From JBBDWZ01 sp050732575 (GTDB taxonomy: Bacteria > Gemmatimonadota > Gemmatimonadetes > Longimicrobiales > RSA9), in NCBI GenBank assembly GCA_050732575.1, contig JBOHRF010000069.1:1-19911 (forward strand): a DNA stretch of 19,911 bases. The letters are read 5' to 3'. The first letter of the stretch is position 1, and each line of letters starts with the position of its first letter. The notes under the pieces were generated by a model, which worked only from the letters and a program-made list of their open reading frames with translations, was not told where the DNA came from and did not search any database. This document shows, piece after piece, positions 8,008-15,985 of this stretch. The translations under genes were made by a program, and so were the position numbers.

Positions 8008-8041
8008 AAAAAAAAGAAGCGGGCTCCCTTGCGCAGGAGCC
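8008..8041 (-). terminator. Hairpin plus eight-U run in the susC leader (distal element)
   Basis: On the minus strand GGCTCC (8041-8036) pairs with GGAGCC (8027-8022) around an eight-base loop; CGCTTC and then eight T residues (8015-8008) follow. This is the layout of a Rho-independent terminator. No minus-strand gene ends here: the nearest one upstream is more than 6 kb away. It therefore most likely sits in the SusC/SusD leader or stops stray antisense transcripts. Confidence 0.45.
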
Positions 8042-8297
8042 AAGTATGTTCGAATCCGGGATGCTAGATCCAGCCGACGCGGCCGTCAACCAGATGTCGC
8101 ATTACCGGCGCGCTGTCATGGCGCGGTGGGGTCTGGCGTTTTTCTTCTTGAGATTGCGGTCTAGAAGCCTCTTTATTCAACGTCCGGCCGTATCGTTCCG
8201 TGACATGGCTGCTCCTGGGACGAAACGCAACTACTCGAACAGCTTAGAGGAGTTGGTCCGCTTGCTGAGACTGGGCCGAATCGGCACGTTGTCGCGC

Positions 8298-9530
8298 ATG
8301 TCGAAACGGGTAACGCGCTGGCTACTGATTTTGCCCGTTCTAGTTGCCTGGGCGATGGGGGCAGACGCGCAGCAGACGGGTCAGATTCTGGGACAGCTGG
8401 TGGACGAGCGCTCCGGCCAGCCGGTGGCTGGTGCGCAGATCCTCCTGGCCGGCACCGCGCTCCAGACAACCACAGATGATGATGGGATCTTCCGACTGCG
8501 GAATATCCCACCCGGCACGTATCGGCTTCAGGTCAACCATATCGCGTTTGGGCCGCGTTCGGTGGATGCCGCGGTCGAGGCAGGACGCTCGCTCAATTTG
8601 AAGATCACGCTGACGGAGACGGCGATCACGCTGGCGCCGCTTACCGTAGAAGCGATTTCGGCGGCGGAGCGCCAGACGCGCAGTGCGGGCTTTGCGCGAA
8701 GCATGGTGACGCGCGAGCAGATTGCGCGGGCTGAAAACACGAACATGACGCTCTCGGAAATACTGCGTACCGAAGTGCCGTCCATCCGGGTTCGAAGGTT
8801 GGAGCGCATTCCTGGCCAGCCGGTCTGCATCGAGTTTCGCCAGGTGCGCGTACTGCAGCAGGCCAGCTGCCTTTCGCCGGCCGTGTATCTGGACGGCGCG
8901 CTGGTCACCAACCCTACCGGTCTTTACGACAATCTCGACCTGTCCATGATCGAAAGCCTGGAGGTCATTCCGCTGTCCGAGGCGGGCGTTCGATTCGGAT
9001 ATGGCGCACTCCATGGGGCGCTGCTGATCCAGACCCGAAGGCCGGGGTCGGCATCGGAGGAAGTTCGTGGCGTTCGCCAACGACACAATTTTGACTGGAA
9101 GCAGGAACCGCGCGGACATCGGACGCCGCTCGTTTTCGTTTCCACGGTGGCGGGCAACGCGGCCGGCGCTGCACTCGGATATGCAGTCGCTCGCCAATGC
9201 CTGCATCTGCGCACACCCGGCAATGACGGCATCGTTTCCGATTGTTCGCTCCTGCCCACGTTGGGCTCAGGGCTGGCCGCCCTGTTCCTGCCTGCCGTGA
9301 GCAGCGGCCTGGTGTCCCGTCTGGTCGGCCAAACCGAGAACTCGCGGGGTCAGTTCATGCCCGCGGCCGTGGGCGCGGCCATGGCCATCTTGCCCGGCTA
9401 TGCGCTCGCCGTTTCCGCTAAACGCAACAACGATCAATCCCAGGCAACCGTGGGCTACGTGTTGATTGCGGTGGGCGCGCCTTTCATCACGACGGCATCG
9501 GATTACCTGTTTCGGAAACTGAAGAAGTGA
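8298..9530 (+). CDS. Carboxypeptidase-regulatory-like / TonB-plug-like protein without barrel, with C-terminal membrane segments
   Basis: The 410-residue protein has a signal peptide (1-25, ending GADAQ) and a carboxypeptidase-regulatory-like beta-sandwich (about 29-107, GQILGQLVDERSGQPVAGAQ). A region resembling the plug of TonB receptors follows at about 120-248, with TNMTLSEILRTEVPSI, AVYLDGALV and MIESLEVIPLSEAGVRFGYG. There is no beta-barrel afterwards. Instead four hydrophobic segments lie at about 277-297, 317-343, 353-373 and 384-403, and the protein ends in a basic tail RKLKK. Four Cys (177, 191, 301, 316) may form two disulfides. Similar plug-only proteins are, as far as I recall, frequent in Gemmatimonadota, but their function is unknown to me. 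It diverges from the SusC operon. ATG 8298 has no good Shine-Dalgarno; TTG 8262 has AGAGGAG nine bases upstream and is an alternative start. Confidence 0.8.
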   Translation: MSKRVTRWLLILPVLVAWAMGADAQQTGQILGQLVDERSGQPVAGAQILLAGTALQTTTDDDGIFRLRNIPPGTYRLQVNHIAFGPRSVDAAVEAGRSLNLKITLTETAITLAPLTVEAISAAERQTRSAGFARSMVTREQIARAENTNMTLSEILRTEVPSIRVRRLERIPGQPVCIEFRQVRVLQQASCLSPAVYLDGALVTNPTGLYDNLDLSMIESLEVIPLSEAGVRFGYGALHGALLIQTRRPGSASEEVRGVRQRHNFDWKQEPRGHRTPLVFVSTVAGNAAGAALGYAVARQCLHLRTPGNDGIVSDCSLLPTLGSGLAALFLPAVSSGLVSRLVGQTENSRGQFMPAAVGAAMAILPGYALAVSAKRNNDQSQATVGYVLIAVGAPFITTASDYLFRKLKK

Positions 9531-9539
9531 CGCGTCACG

Positions 9540-9562
9540 CGTTGGCGTGTCGTGTGCCAACG
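9540..9562 (+). terminator. Possible terminator hairpin after the plug-domain gene
   Basis: CGTTGGC (9540-9546) and GCCAACG (9556-9562) can form a seven-base-pair stem with a nine-base loop, ten bases past the stop codon. No T run follows, so it would be a weak intrinsic terminator or an mRNA end-protecting hairpin. Confidence 0.4.
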
Positions 9563-9652
9563 TTGAGATCCGACTCGAGTTCCGCATAACGTCCCGCTTA
9601 CCCGCTTGCCTTTCCTGGCTGCGCCGAGCCATATCGAAAGAACCCTCGCGGG

Positions 9653-10605
9653 ATGTCCGTGCGAATGGTGAAGCGTCGCATGGCGATGGATCGGAGCCCG
9701 GCATCAAGCCCGAACAATCTGGGACTGGTCTATGCTGAGATGCGCGAGCGCGTCAGAGCGGCCGAAGCTTTTCACGAAGCCATCAAGCGCGATTCGACGC
9801 TGTCGGTCGCCTACGGGAACCTGGCCGAGGCCAACCTGATGCTGGGCCGGACGGACGACGCGCGCGCCATGTTGGATCTCTATGCTAGCAAGTTTCCTGA
9901 TGCGCCGGGACCGCGGCAGCCACCAACATTGAGCGTGGCATCGGCGGCGCGCTTCTGAACGCCGAACTGGAGCTGGTTGCGGTCGATGTATTCACTCGCC
10001 GCGAGCCGGCGCGCGGTTTACAGCGACTCACGGCGGCGTTGCAGAGGCACTCGCTGGAGTCCATTCCGGTCGTGGACCGGCCCTATTTCGATCTGGCCGA
10101 GTTGTACGCGCTGGCGGGCAAGCCCGACCGGGCGCGCACATTTCTGTCGGACTACGAGCGCGAAGTACGGCCCGAGCTGAGGGGCGACCATCGCCGTGAT
10201 GCGGCCCGCGCGCGCGGGCTGGTCGCACTGGCGGAAGGACGCGCCCAGGAAGCCGTCACCGAGCTGCGCGTGGCCGCCGAGCTGCGCGCCTGCACGATTT
10301 GCACGGACATCGAGCTGGCCCTGGCTTTCGAGGCCGCCGCGCAGCCGGATTCCGCGATCGCGTGGTACGAGCACTATTTGCGTGGCCTGGATGCGCGGCG
10401 GATAAACGTCGATCGCTTCAAGCGCGGCTCGACCCTGGAGCGGCTCGCCGAGTTATACGAGCAAAGGGTGACCAGCAGAAAGCCGTGGAGTATGCCCCGC
10501 AATTCACTGCACTCTGGCAGAACGCGGATGCGGAACTGCAACCGCGCGTGGCGGCCAAGCGCGCGCTGGTTCAGAGATTTGCAACAGAAACAAAAGGTGA
10601 CGGTC
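9653..10605 (+). pseudogene. Decayed TPR protein, probably the C-terminal part of a serine/threonine kinase-TPR gene
   Basis: Coherent TPR-like sequence is spread over three frames. The first piece (9653-9920) contains NNLGLVYAEM and YGNLAEANLMLGRTDDARAM. The second (9920-10465) contains VDRPYFDLAELYALAGKPDR, GLVALAEGRAQEAVTELRVA and LERLAELYEQR. The third (10466-10605) contains GDQQKAVEYAPQFTALWQ and DAELQPRVAAKRALVQRF, a typical end for TPR proteins of this type. The shifts near 9905-9921 and 10464-10467 each fit loss of one base next to G-rich runs. Nothing resembling a kinase domain or early TPRs remains upstream, so the gene is also 5'-truncated. In intact relatives the TPR region follows a membrane-bound kinase or a transcription activator domain; which one applied here cannot be told. 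The second frame runs without a stop into the following amidohydrolase gene. Confidence 0.75.
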
Positions 10606-10776
10606 ACGACAACGGGCGTGGCGGCGTGGCGGGCGTGGCGGGAACACAGGGTTCAGCGGCTGGTTGTTCCCGACACTCCCGTTACGCACGTCACCCCGTT
10701 CTTGTTTGCGGAGCCCCCAATAACGGCGCAGCTTTATTGCATCCCACCGTTCGATTCTCAGAACCCGAGGTTCTTC
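10606..10776. other. Spacer between TPR remnant and amidohydrolase gene
   Basis: No recognisable protein sequence lies here, although one frame is open throughout. It must contain the promoter of the amidohydrolase gene if that gene is transcribed alone. The only signal I can support is the Shine-Dalgarno GAGG at 10767-10770. Confidence 0.5.
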
Positions 10777-13700
10777 ATGCGTGCTCTACTTGGGCCGATC
10801 ATCAGTATCGGCATTGTGGCTGCATCGGCGAGCGGCCAGGAAGCGCAGACTCCGGCGTCACAGCGTTGGGATGTGACGCAAGCCCGCGGTACGGTGCGGC
10901 AGATCGATTTCACGACCAGTGAGGGCACGGAGATCTCCGTTGATATCTCGGCCGATGGGCGCTGGATCGTGTTCGATCTGCTGGGCCACATCTACCGGGT
11001 GGCGGCCAGCGGTGGGACGGCCGAGGTGCTGACCCGGGGCAGCGGTGTAGCCATCAACGTGCAGCCGCGCATTTCACCGGATGGTCAACACATCGCGTTC
11101 GTGAGCGACCGCGAAGGCCAGAACAATCTGTGGATCATGGGTATTGATGGCGCCAATCCGCGCGCCGTATTTCGCGACAACAATTTGCGCGTGAGTCAGC
11201 CGGCCTGGTCGCCTGACGGACAGTACATCGTGGTACGGCGACAGCCGCAAGGTGGTGGTGGAGGCGGGCCGGCAGGCGGTGGCAGCGGTTTCTGGATGTA
11301 CCACCGCGATGGCGGTGATGGCGTGCGTCTGTTCGATGATGGCAGTGCGTCATCCCCCAGTGTTTCACCCGATGGCAAATATCTCTACTACACGGTGAAC
11401 GCGGGCACGGGCAACGATGCCGTGCGTGGACATCGTCAGATCCGTCGCTTTGAATTCGGCCATGGCGCGCAGATCGACATCACGGCCGGCACGGGTGATG
11501 GCGCGGCGGCCGGCCGCGGCTCGAGTGGTGGCGCGTTTGCGCCTGCCATCTCCCCTGATGGTCGCTGGCTCGCGTTTGCACGCCAGATTCCGGATGGCAC
11601 GGCCAGCTTCAAAGGGCACCGCTTCGGACCGCGCGTTTCCATGTGGCTGCTCGATCTGGAGACGGGCGCGCAGCGTGTGCTGCTGGATCCCATCGGCATG
11701 ACGCTGGAAGTACCGGCCTACGCGTGGAGCAAGGACGGACGCAGCATCGTGCTGTCACAGGGGGGCGGCATCCGGCGCGTAGAAGTGGCCACGGGCGCGG
11801 TCAGCACGATTGCGTTCAACGCGCGCGTGCAACGCACCATCTCCGAGATGGCGTACAAGGAGTTCCGCATCACGGACGATCCGTTCACGGTCAAATTCGC
11901 GCGTTGGCCCACATTGTCACCGGATGGACGGCGGCTGGCGTTCCAGGCGGTGGGTCGCGTCTGGATTCAGGACCAGGTGAGCGCAGCCAATGATGCCAGT
12001 GCTGCCCCGCCTCGCCGTTTGACCAGTGATACGCGCGCGCACCAGGAGTTTGCGCCCGCGTGGTCGCCCGATGGGCAGTGGCTGGCCTACACCACCTGGG
12101 ATGACACGGCCAGCGGTCACCTGTGGAAGATGGCGATGCGAGGCGGCGCGCCCGTGCGTTTGACTACCGTTGCGGCCGAGTACCTGCACCCGGTATGGAG
12201 CCCGGATGGCCGCGAGATCGCGCTGGTGCGGGGCGGCGGCGCCACTCGCGGTGGTCGCGCACTCACGGGCAACTCGTACTTCGACATCGTGCGCGTGAGC
12301 GCCAATGGCGGCGCGGTGCAGTTCGTAGCGCGCGCGGCGCTGCCCGCCGGACAGGCGCCCAGCTCGATGGCGCGGCGCGCCATCCTGGCGCCCTCGTACG
12401 GACCCGACGGGCGCATCTTCTATCCCGAACTGAAGCGACTGGGCGCAGCCACAACAGGACAGGCGCAAAGCGTACTCGTTTCCGTGAAGCCGGATGGCAC
12501 GGACCGGCGCGAACACATTGCCTTACCGAATGCCGATGAAATCGTGGCATCACCGGATGGCAAGTGGTTCGCCTTCGAAGAAGGTGACAACGTGTTCGTA
12601 GCTGCGCTGCCCTGGCAGGGCACGGGCACGGAAGTGATTTCGCTGAACAAGCGGCGCGGCAGCTTACCCGTGCACGCGGCGTCGCTGGAAGGCGGCCTGT
12701 TCCCGCGCTGGCGCGGCGCAAATGTGCTCGAGTTTGGCAGCGGCAACCGGCACTACACCTATAATGTCGAAACCAAGGCAACCGACAGCTCGACTATCAC
12801 ACTGACCGTGCCGCGTCGAATTCCGAATGGTGCGGTGGCCCTGACCAATGCGCGCATCGTGACGCTCAAGGGTGATGAAGTCATCGACCGCGGCGCGGTG
12901 GTCGTGCAGGGTTCGCGCATAACGTGCGTGGGTACATGTCAGGTGCCAGCAGGCGCGCAAACCATCGATGCCACGGGCAAGACCATCATTCCGGGCTTCG
13001 TGGATATGCACTCCCATCACTACCGCGAGCACCGCGGCTTCCGCCCACTGCGTGACTACGAGGTGGCCATCTACCTGGCGTATGGCGTGACGACCAGTCT
13101 GGACAATTCGATGTGGGCACAAAACATCTTTCCCACGGCGGAGCTGATCGAGAGCGGCGCTATGCTGGGCCCGCGCACGTTCAGCTCGGGGGATCCGTTG
13201 TATCGCGGGGATGCGGCGCGCCAGAACGAGCTGGGCAGTTTCGACGTGTCACGGCAGAACGTGGCGCGCCTGATGTCGTGGGGCGCGGTCTCCATCAAGC
13301 AATACATGCAGCCGCGCCGCGACCAGCGGCAGTGGGTCTCTCACGCCGCGCGGCAGCTGGGTGTCAATGTGACGGCGGAGGGCGGCGACCTGTGGTACAA
13401 CCTGTCCATGATCATGGATGGCCAGACGGGTTTCGAGCATCCGATCGATGCGATTCCCGTTTACAGCGATGTAGCCAAATTCCTGGGACAGGCGAAAGCG
13501 CACTACTCGCCGACCCTGGTGGTGGGCGGGCCATCACCGTGGAACATCGAGTACTTCTACGGCGAGCGCGACATCTGGAAAGATCCCAAACAGCAGCGCT
13601 GGATGCCCTGGCGCAACCTGTTCGGTCACCTGCGCACGCGCACGCTGCGTCCCGCTACCGACTACAGCTATCCGCTCATTGCGCAGGGTCTGTCCGACAT

Positions 13701-14088
13701 CATTGCCGAAGGCGGCTATGGCGCCATCGGCTCTCATGGTGAACATCACGGACTGGCGCCGCACTGGGAGGTCTGGATGGCCGCATCGGCGCTGGGGAAT
13801 CTCGGCGCCTTGAAAGTGGCCAGCCTGCACGGCGCGCACTTCCTGGGCGCACAACAGGACCTGGGCTCCATTGAAGCCGGCAAGCTGGGTGACCTGATCG
13901 TGCTCAATGCCAATCCGCTCGACAACATCCGCAATACACTGGACATGCGCTATGTGATGAAGGGCGGCGTGCTCTTCGATGCCGAGACACTCGATGAGAT
14001 CTGGCCCGAACGGAAGGCGTTTGGGCCGTATTACTGGCACGATGCCAGTGCGTTGAAAGCGGATGATCTGCCGTTGATACGGAAATAA
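10777..14088 (+). CDS. Secreted beta-propeller (TolB/WD40-like) - amidohydrolase fusion
   Basis: The 1103-residue protein starts with a signal peptide (MRALLGPIISIGIVAASASG). Residues about 30-680 carry at least eight PD40/TolB-type blades, each marked by a SPDG or similar turn, for example ISPDGQHIAFVSD, WSPDGQYIVV, ISPDGRWLAFAR, LSPDGRRLAFQ, WSPDGQWLAYTTWD and ASPDGKWFAFEEG. Residues 685-1103 form a metal-dependent amidohydrolase: ALTNARIVTL, then IIPGFVDMHSHHY with the HxH pair His745/His747, Lys841 in SIKQYMQ as possible carboxylated lysine, and GFEHP with His888. A later GSHGEHHGLAPHWE segment contains His987. It probably cleaves a peptide or cyclic amide in the periplasm; imidazolonepropionase-like and prolidase-like enzymes are the nearest named groups. 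The ATG at 10777 has GAGG six bases upstream. The same frame is open back to 10039, but that part is TPR pseudogene and spacer. Confidence 0.92.
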   Translation: MRALLGPIISIGIVAASASGQEAQTPASQRWDVTQARGTVRQIDFTTSEGTEISVDISADGRWIVFDLLGHIYRVAASGGTAEVLTRGSGVAINVQPRISPDGQHIAFVSDREGQNNLWIMGIDGANPRAVFRDNNLRVSQPAWSPDGQYIVVRRQPQGGGGGGPAGGGSGFWMYHRDGGDGVRLFDDGSASSPSVSPDGKYLYYTVNAGTGNDAVRGHRQIRRFEFGHGAQIDITAGTGDGAAAGRGSSGGAFAPAISPDGRWLAFARQIPDGTASFKGHRFGPRVSMWLLDLETGAQRVLLDPIGMTLEVPAYAWSKDGRSIVLSQGGGIRRVEVATGAVSTIAFNARVQRTISEMAYKEFRITDDPFTVKFARWPTLSPDGRRLAFQAVGRVWIQDQVSAANDASAAPPRRLTSDTRAHQEFAPAWSPDGQWLAYTTWDDTASGHLWKMAMRGGAPVRLTTVAAEYLHPVWSPDGREIALVRGGGATRGGRALTGNSYFDIVRVSANGGAVQFVARAALPAGQAPSSMARRAILAPSYGPDGRIFYPELKRLGAATTGQAQSVLVSVKPDGTDRREHIALPNADEIVASPDGKWFAFEEGDNVFVAALPWQGTGTEVISLNKRRGSLPVHAASLEGGLFPRWRGANVLEFGSGNRHYTYNVETKATDSSTITLTVPRRIPNGAVALTNARIVTLKGDEVIDRGAVVVQGSRITCVGTCQVPAGAQTIDATGKTIIPGFVDMHSHHYREHRGFRPLRDYEVAIYLAYGVTTSLDNSMWAQNIFPTAELIESGAMLGPRTFSSGDPLYRGDAARQNELGSFDVSRQNVARLMSWGAVSIKQYMQPRRDQRQWVSHAARQLGVNVTAEGGDLWYNLSMIMDGQTGFEHPIDAIPVYSDVAKFLGQAKAHYSPTLVVGGPSPWNIEYFYGERDIWKDPKQQRWMPWRNLFGHLRTRTLRPATDYSYPLIAQGLSDIIAEGGYGAIGSHGEHHGLAPHWEVWMAASALGNLGALKVASLHGAHFLGAQQDLGSIEAGKLGDLIVLNANPLDNIRNTLDMRYVMKGGVLFDAETLDEIWPERKAFGPYYWHDASALKADDLPLIRK

Positions 14089-14105
14089 CGGATAACGTTT
14101 TCTGT

Positions 14106-15791
14106 TCAGGGTGTGATGGTCACCTTTACCGGGACGGACTGGGAACCGACGGACGCGGTGATGGTGACCGGCGTTTCGGTCTTTGTGACTGTGGTCGTAA
14201 ATGTCAGGGCCAGGGGTGTCGAGGGCGACAGCTGCACGCTGGCGGGCACCGAGATCAGTTCTGGATGGTCGGTCGTCAGCTTTACCTCCACAGGTCGAGT
14301 GACGCCGCTGGAAGGCGTGAGTTGCGCGATTACGTTGACGCCGCCCTTCACCGTTGTGGGCCGCAGCGTGAACGATGCAACGGGCGGGGGCGGAGGCTTT
14401 AACAGCAGGGTGGTGGACACGGGCGCTGTGCCACCCGTCGTGATGGTCACGGTCTGATCCACGCTGACCACGGACGTTGTGCCATTGACGGAGCCGGTGC
14501 GCGAACCGGCCGGGATGATGACGCGTGTGGGGATCTGCAGCAGCTGCGGCTGACTCGAAGTCAACCCAATCGACACCGGCAGGTTGGTCGTTACTTCAGG
14601 GGCCGCCGACTCCAGCGTTACCGTGATGGCAACCGGCAAGCCGCTTTGCACAGACGATGGCTGAGCGGCAATCGATTGCACTCGGATCGCACTGGCCGTC
14701 ACCACAGTACTGGGCTCAATCGTGAGACTCACGCTCGCGCTGACCTGGCCAGCCGGCTCCCCGATGATGATCGTGTTGCTGGTACCATCCGTAATGCCTG
14801 ACGTGGTAGAGCTTCCGGAGCCGCCTGGCGGAGTCCCGCTGCCCCCCAGCTGAGCCCTGATGGTCACCGTGCGCACATTGGACACTGTCTGCGTCAAGAT
14901 GGTGAAGTTCGCGCGATCGGTGCCGGGCCCGATCGAGAGGAGCGCTGGAACAGTAGCCTCGCTGCTGCTCGATGTGAGCGATACGGTCACCGGGCGTCCT
15001 ACGGCGGCTCCGGAGAGCACCACGGTGCCACTCGAGGCGCTGCCTCCCGTTACCACGCGTGGGGAGAGTTGCACCGAGCTCAATGACAGAGCTCGTACCG
15101 TGACTGTCGCGCTTCTGGGCGTGCCTTGAATGTTGGCACTCACGGTGGCCGTGGCATCGGTCTGAACGGGCATCGTGTTAGCGCCGAACGTGACCTGTGA
15201 TACGCCAGGAGGTACACTGACCGTGGCGGGAAGGAGGAGGACGGCCGAAGAGTTGGTAATCTGCACCGGGATGCCGTTTGCGGGCGCAACGCCATCGAGC
15301 CGGATGGTACCTGTAGTCGCGCTGCCACCGGTTACGGCGGCCGGGAAGAACTCCAGCGAGGAGACGGACGGCGGTGTGACGGTGAGCGAGGCCGTTGCCG
15401 TGTTGCCATCGATCGACGCGCGCAGCGAAGCGGCCGTGACGACCGACTGGCCAAACGTACGGACCCGAGCCGCGCTGGAGGTGCTACCCGGCTTGATGAG
15501 CACTTTCAAGGTGCCCGTGGCACGATCGACGCCGTCGAAGTCGGCCACCGTGGGCGTCAAGCTGCTCAGTGTAACTTCGACGCCACCGCCCGTAGCCGGC
15601 GCGTCCAGAGTGATGGTCGCATTGACCGTGTTCCCGCCCGCTACCAACCCCGGACTGACCGTGAGCACCAGTGCGCTCGAGGCGCGGGCGTGAGGTGGCG
15701 GCGATTCGGCCAGCGGCAGCGAACCGGTCGTGAACAGGCAGAACCCCAGCGGCGCCAGGGTACGCAGGGCCATCGTGTATGGTGTGTGCAT
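14106..15791 (-). CDS. Secreted protein with five Ig-like repeats and an inserted DGTSNTI motif
   Basis: The 561-residue protein has an N-terminal hydrophobic segment (about 8-28) consistent with a signal peptide. It then has five related beta-rich repeats at about 41-139, 140-233, 236-358, 366-465 and 472-560. Each repeat opens with a line like LSPRVVTGGSASSGTVVLSG and closes with a TVTV or TIRA strand. Composition is rich in Ser, Thr and Val, as in bacterial surface Ig-like domains. Repeat 3 is interrupted at about 316-348 by a Gly/Ser/Pro linker holding ITDGTSNTIIIGE. A proline run KPPPPP separates repeats 4 and 5. The function is unknown; a structural or adhesive surface role is plausible. 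The ATG at 15791 has GGGAGG six bases upstream. The gene converges with the amidohydrolase gene 17 bp away and diverges from the ABC permease gene. Confidence 0.82.
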   Translation of the reverse strand: MHTPYTMALRTLAPLGFCLFTTGSLPLAESPPPHARASSALVLTVSPGLVAGGNTVNATITLDAPATGGGVEVTLSSLTPTVADFDGVDRATGTLKVLIKPGSTSSAARVRTFGQSVVTAASLRASIDGNTATASLTVTPPSVSSLEFFPAAVTGGSATTGTIRLDGVAPANGIPVQITNSSAVLLLPATVSVPPGVSQVTFGANTMPVQTDATATVSANIQGTPRSATVTVRALSLSSVQLSPRVVTGGSASSGTVVLSGAAVGRPVTVSLTSSSSEATVPALLSIGPGTDRANFTILTQTVSNVRTVTIRAQLGGSGTPPGGSGSSTTSGITDGTSNTIIIGEPAGQVSASVSLTIEPSTVVTASAIRVQSIAAQPSSVQSGLPVAITVTLESAAPEVTTNLPVSIGLTSSQPQLLQIPTRVIIPAGSRTGSVNGTTSVVSVDQTVTITTGGTAPVSTTLLLKPPPPPVASFTLRPTTVKGGVNVIAQLTPSSGVTRPVEVKLTTDHPELISVPASVQLSPSTPLALTFTTTVTKTETPVTITASVGSQSVPVKVTITP

Positions 15792-15985
15792 GAATCCCTC
15801 CCGCTGTCTCTAACGGAGGAACCGTTCCGGATTCTCACTTCAGGCATGCGGGTCGATCGAGGAAGCGAAATCCAGGACCTGCGCTCCCGAACGTTGGCCC
15901 CGGCAGCGAATCGATCGTCACCGACGCATTGACAATCGGGCGTACTCAGCCGTGAATCATGGCTCCCACGCTACAGGAGTACCGC
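15792..15985. promoter_or_regulatory. Divergent promoter region of Ig-repeat and permease genes
   Basis: The 194-bp gap must drive both genes. On the plus strand a perfect TTGACA (15929-15934) is followed after 17 bases by GTGAAT (15952-15957), a poor match to a -10 box. Transcription from it would begin near 15963, which fits translation from ATG 15986 (CAGGAG at 15974-15979) rather than ATG 15959. On the minus strand only the Shine-Dalgarno near 15798-15803 stands out. Confidence 0.4.

Larger units (their letters stand above)
7908..8297. promoter_or_regulatory. Divergent intergenic region between susC-type and plug-domain genes
   Basis: This 390-bp stretch separates the minus-strand SusC/SusD operon from the plus-strand plug-domain gene and must hold both promoters. 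On the minus strand it includes the Shine-Dalgarno of the SusC gene (7917-7924) and two hairpin plus T-run elements, listed separately. On the plus strand, TTGAGA at 8148-8153 followed 18 bases later by TTTATT (8172-8177) is a weak candidate promoter for the plug-domain gene. The frame of that gene stays open back to 7992, but the upstream part has no recognisable protein features. Confidence 0.5.

Noticed and set aside
8045..8075. tRNA-like T-arm sequence GTTCGAATCC
   Set aside because: The bases on either side do not pair as a T stem, and no anticodon or acceptor arm can be found around it.
7992..8297. Upstream open extension of the plug-domain gene
   Set aside because: It lacks recognisable protein features and would place about 100 residues before a clear signal peptide; only TTG 8262 is a reasonable alternative start.
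14071..14100. Possible hairpin CCGTT/AACGG between the amidohydrolase and Ig-repeat genes
   Set aside because: The stem has only five pairs with an 11-base loop and overlaps the stop codon; too weak to call a terminator.
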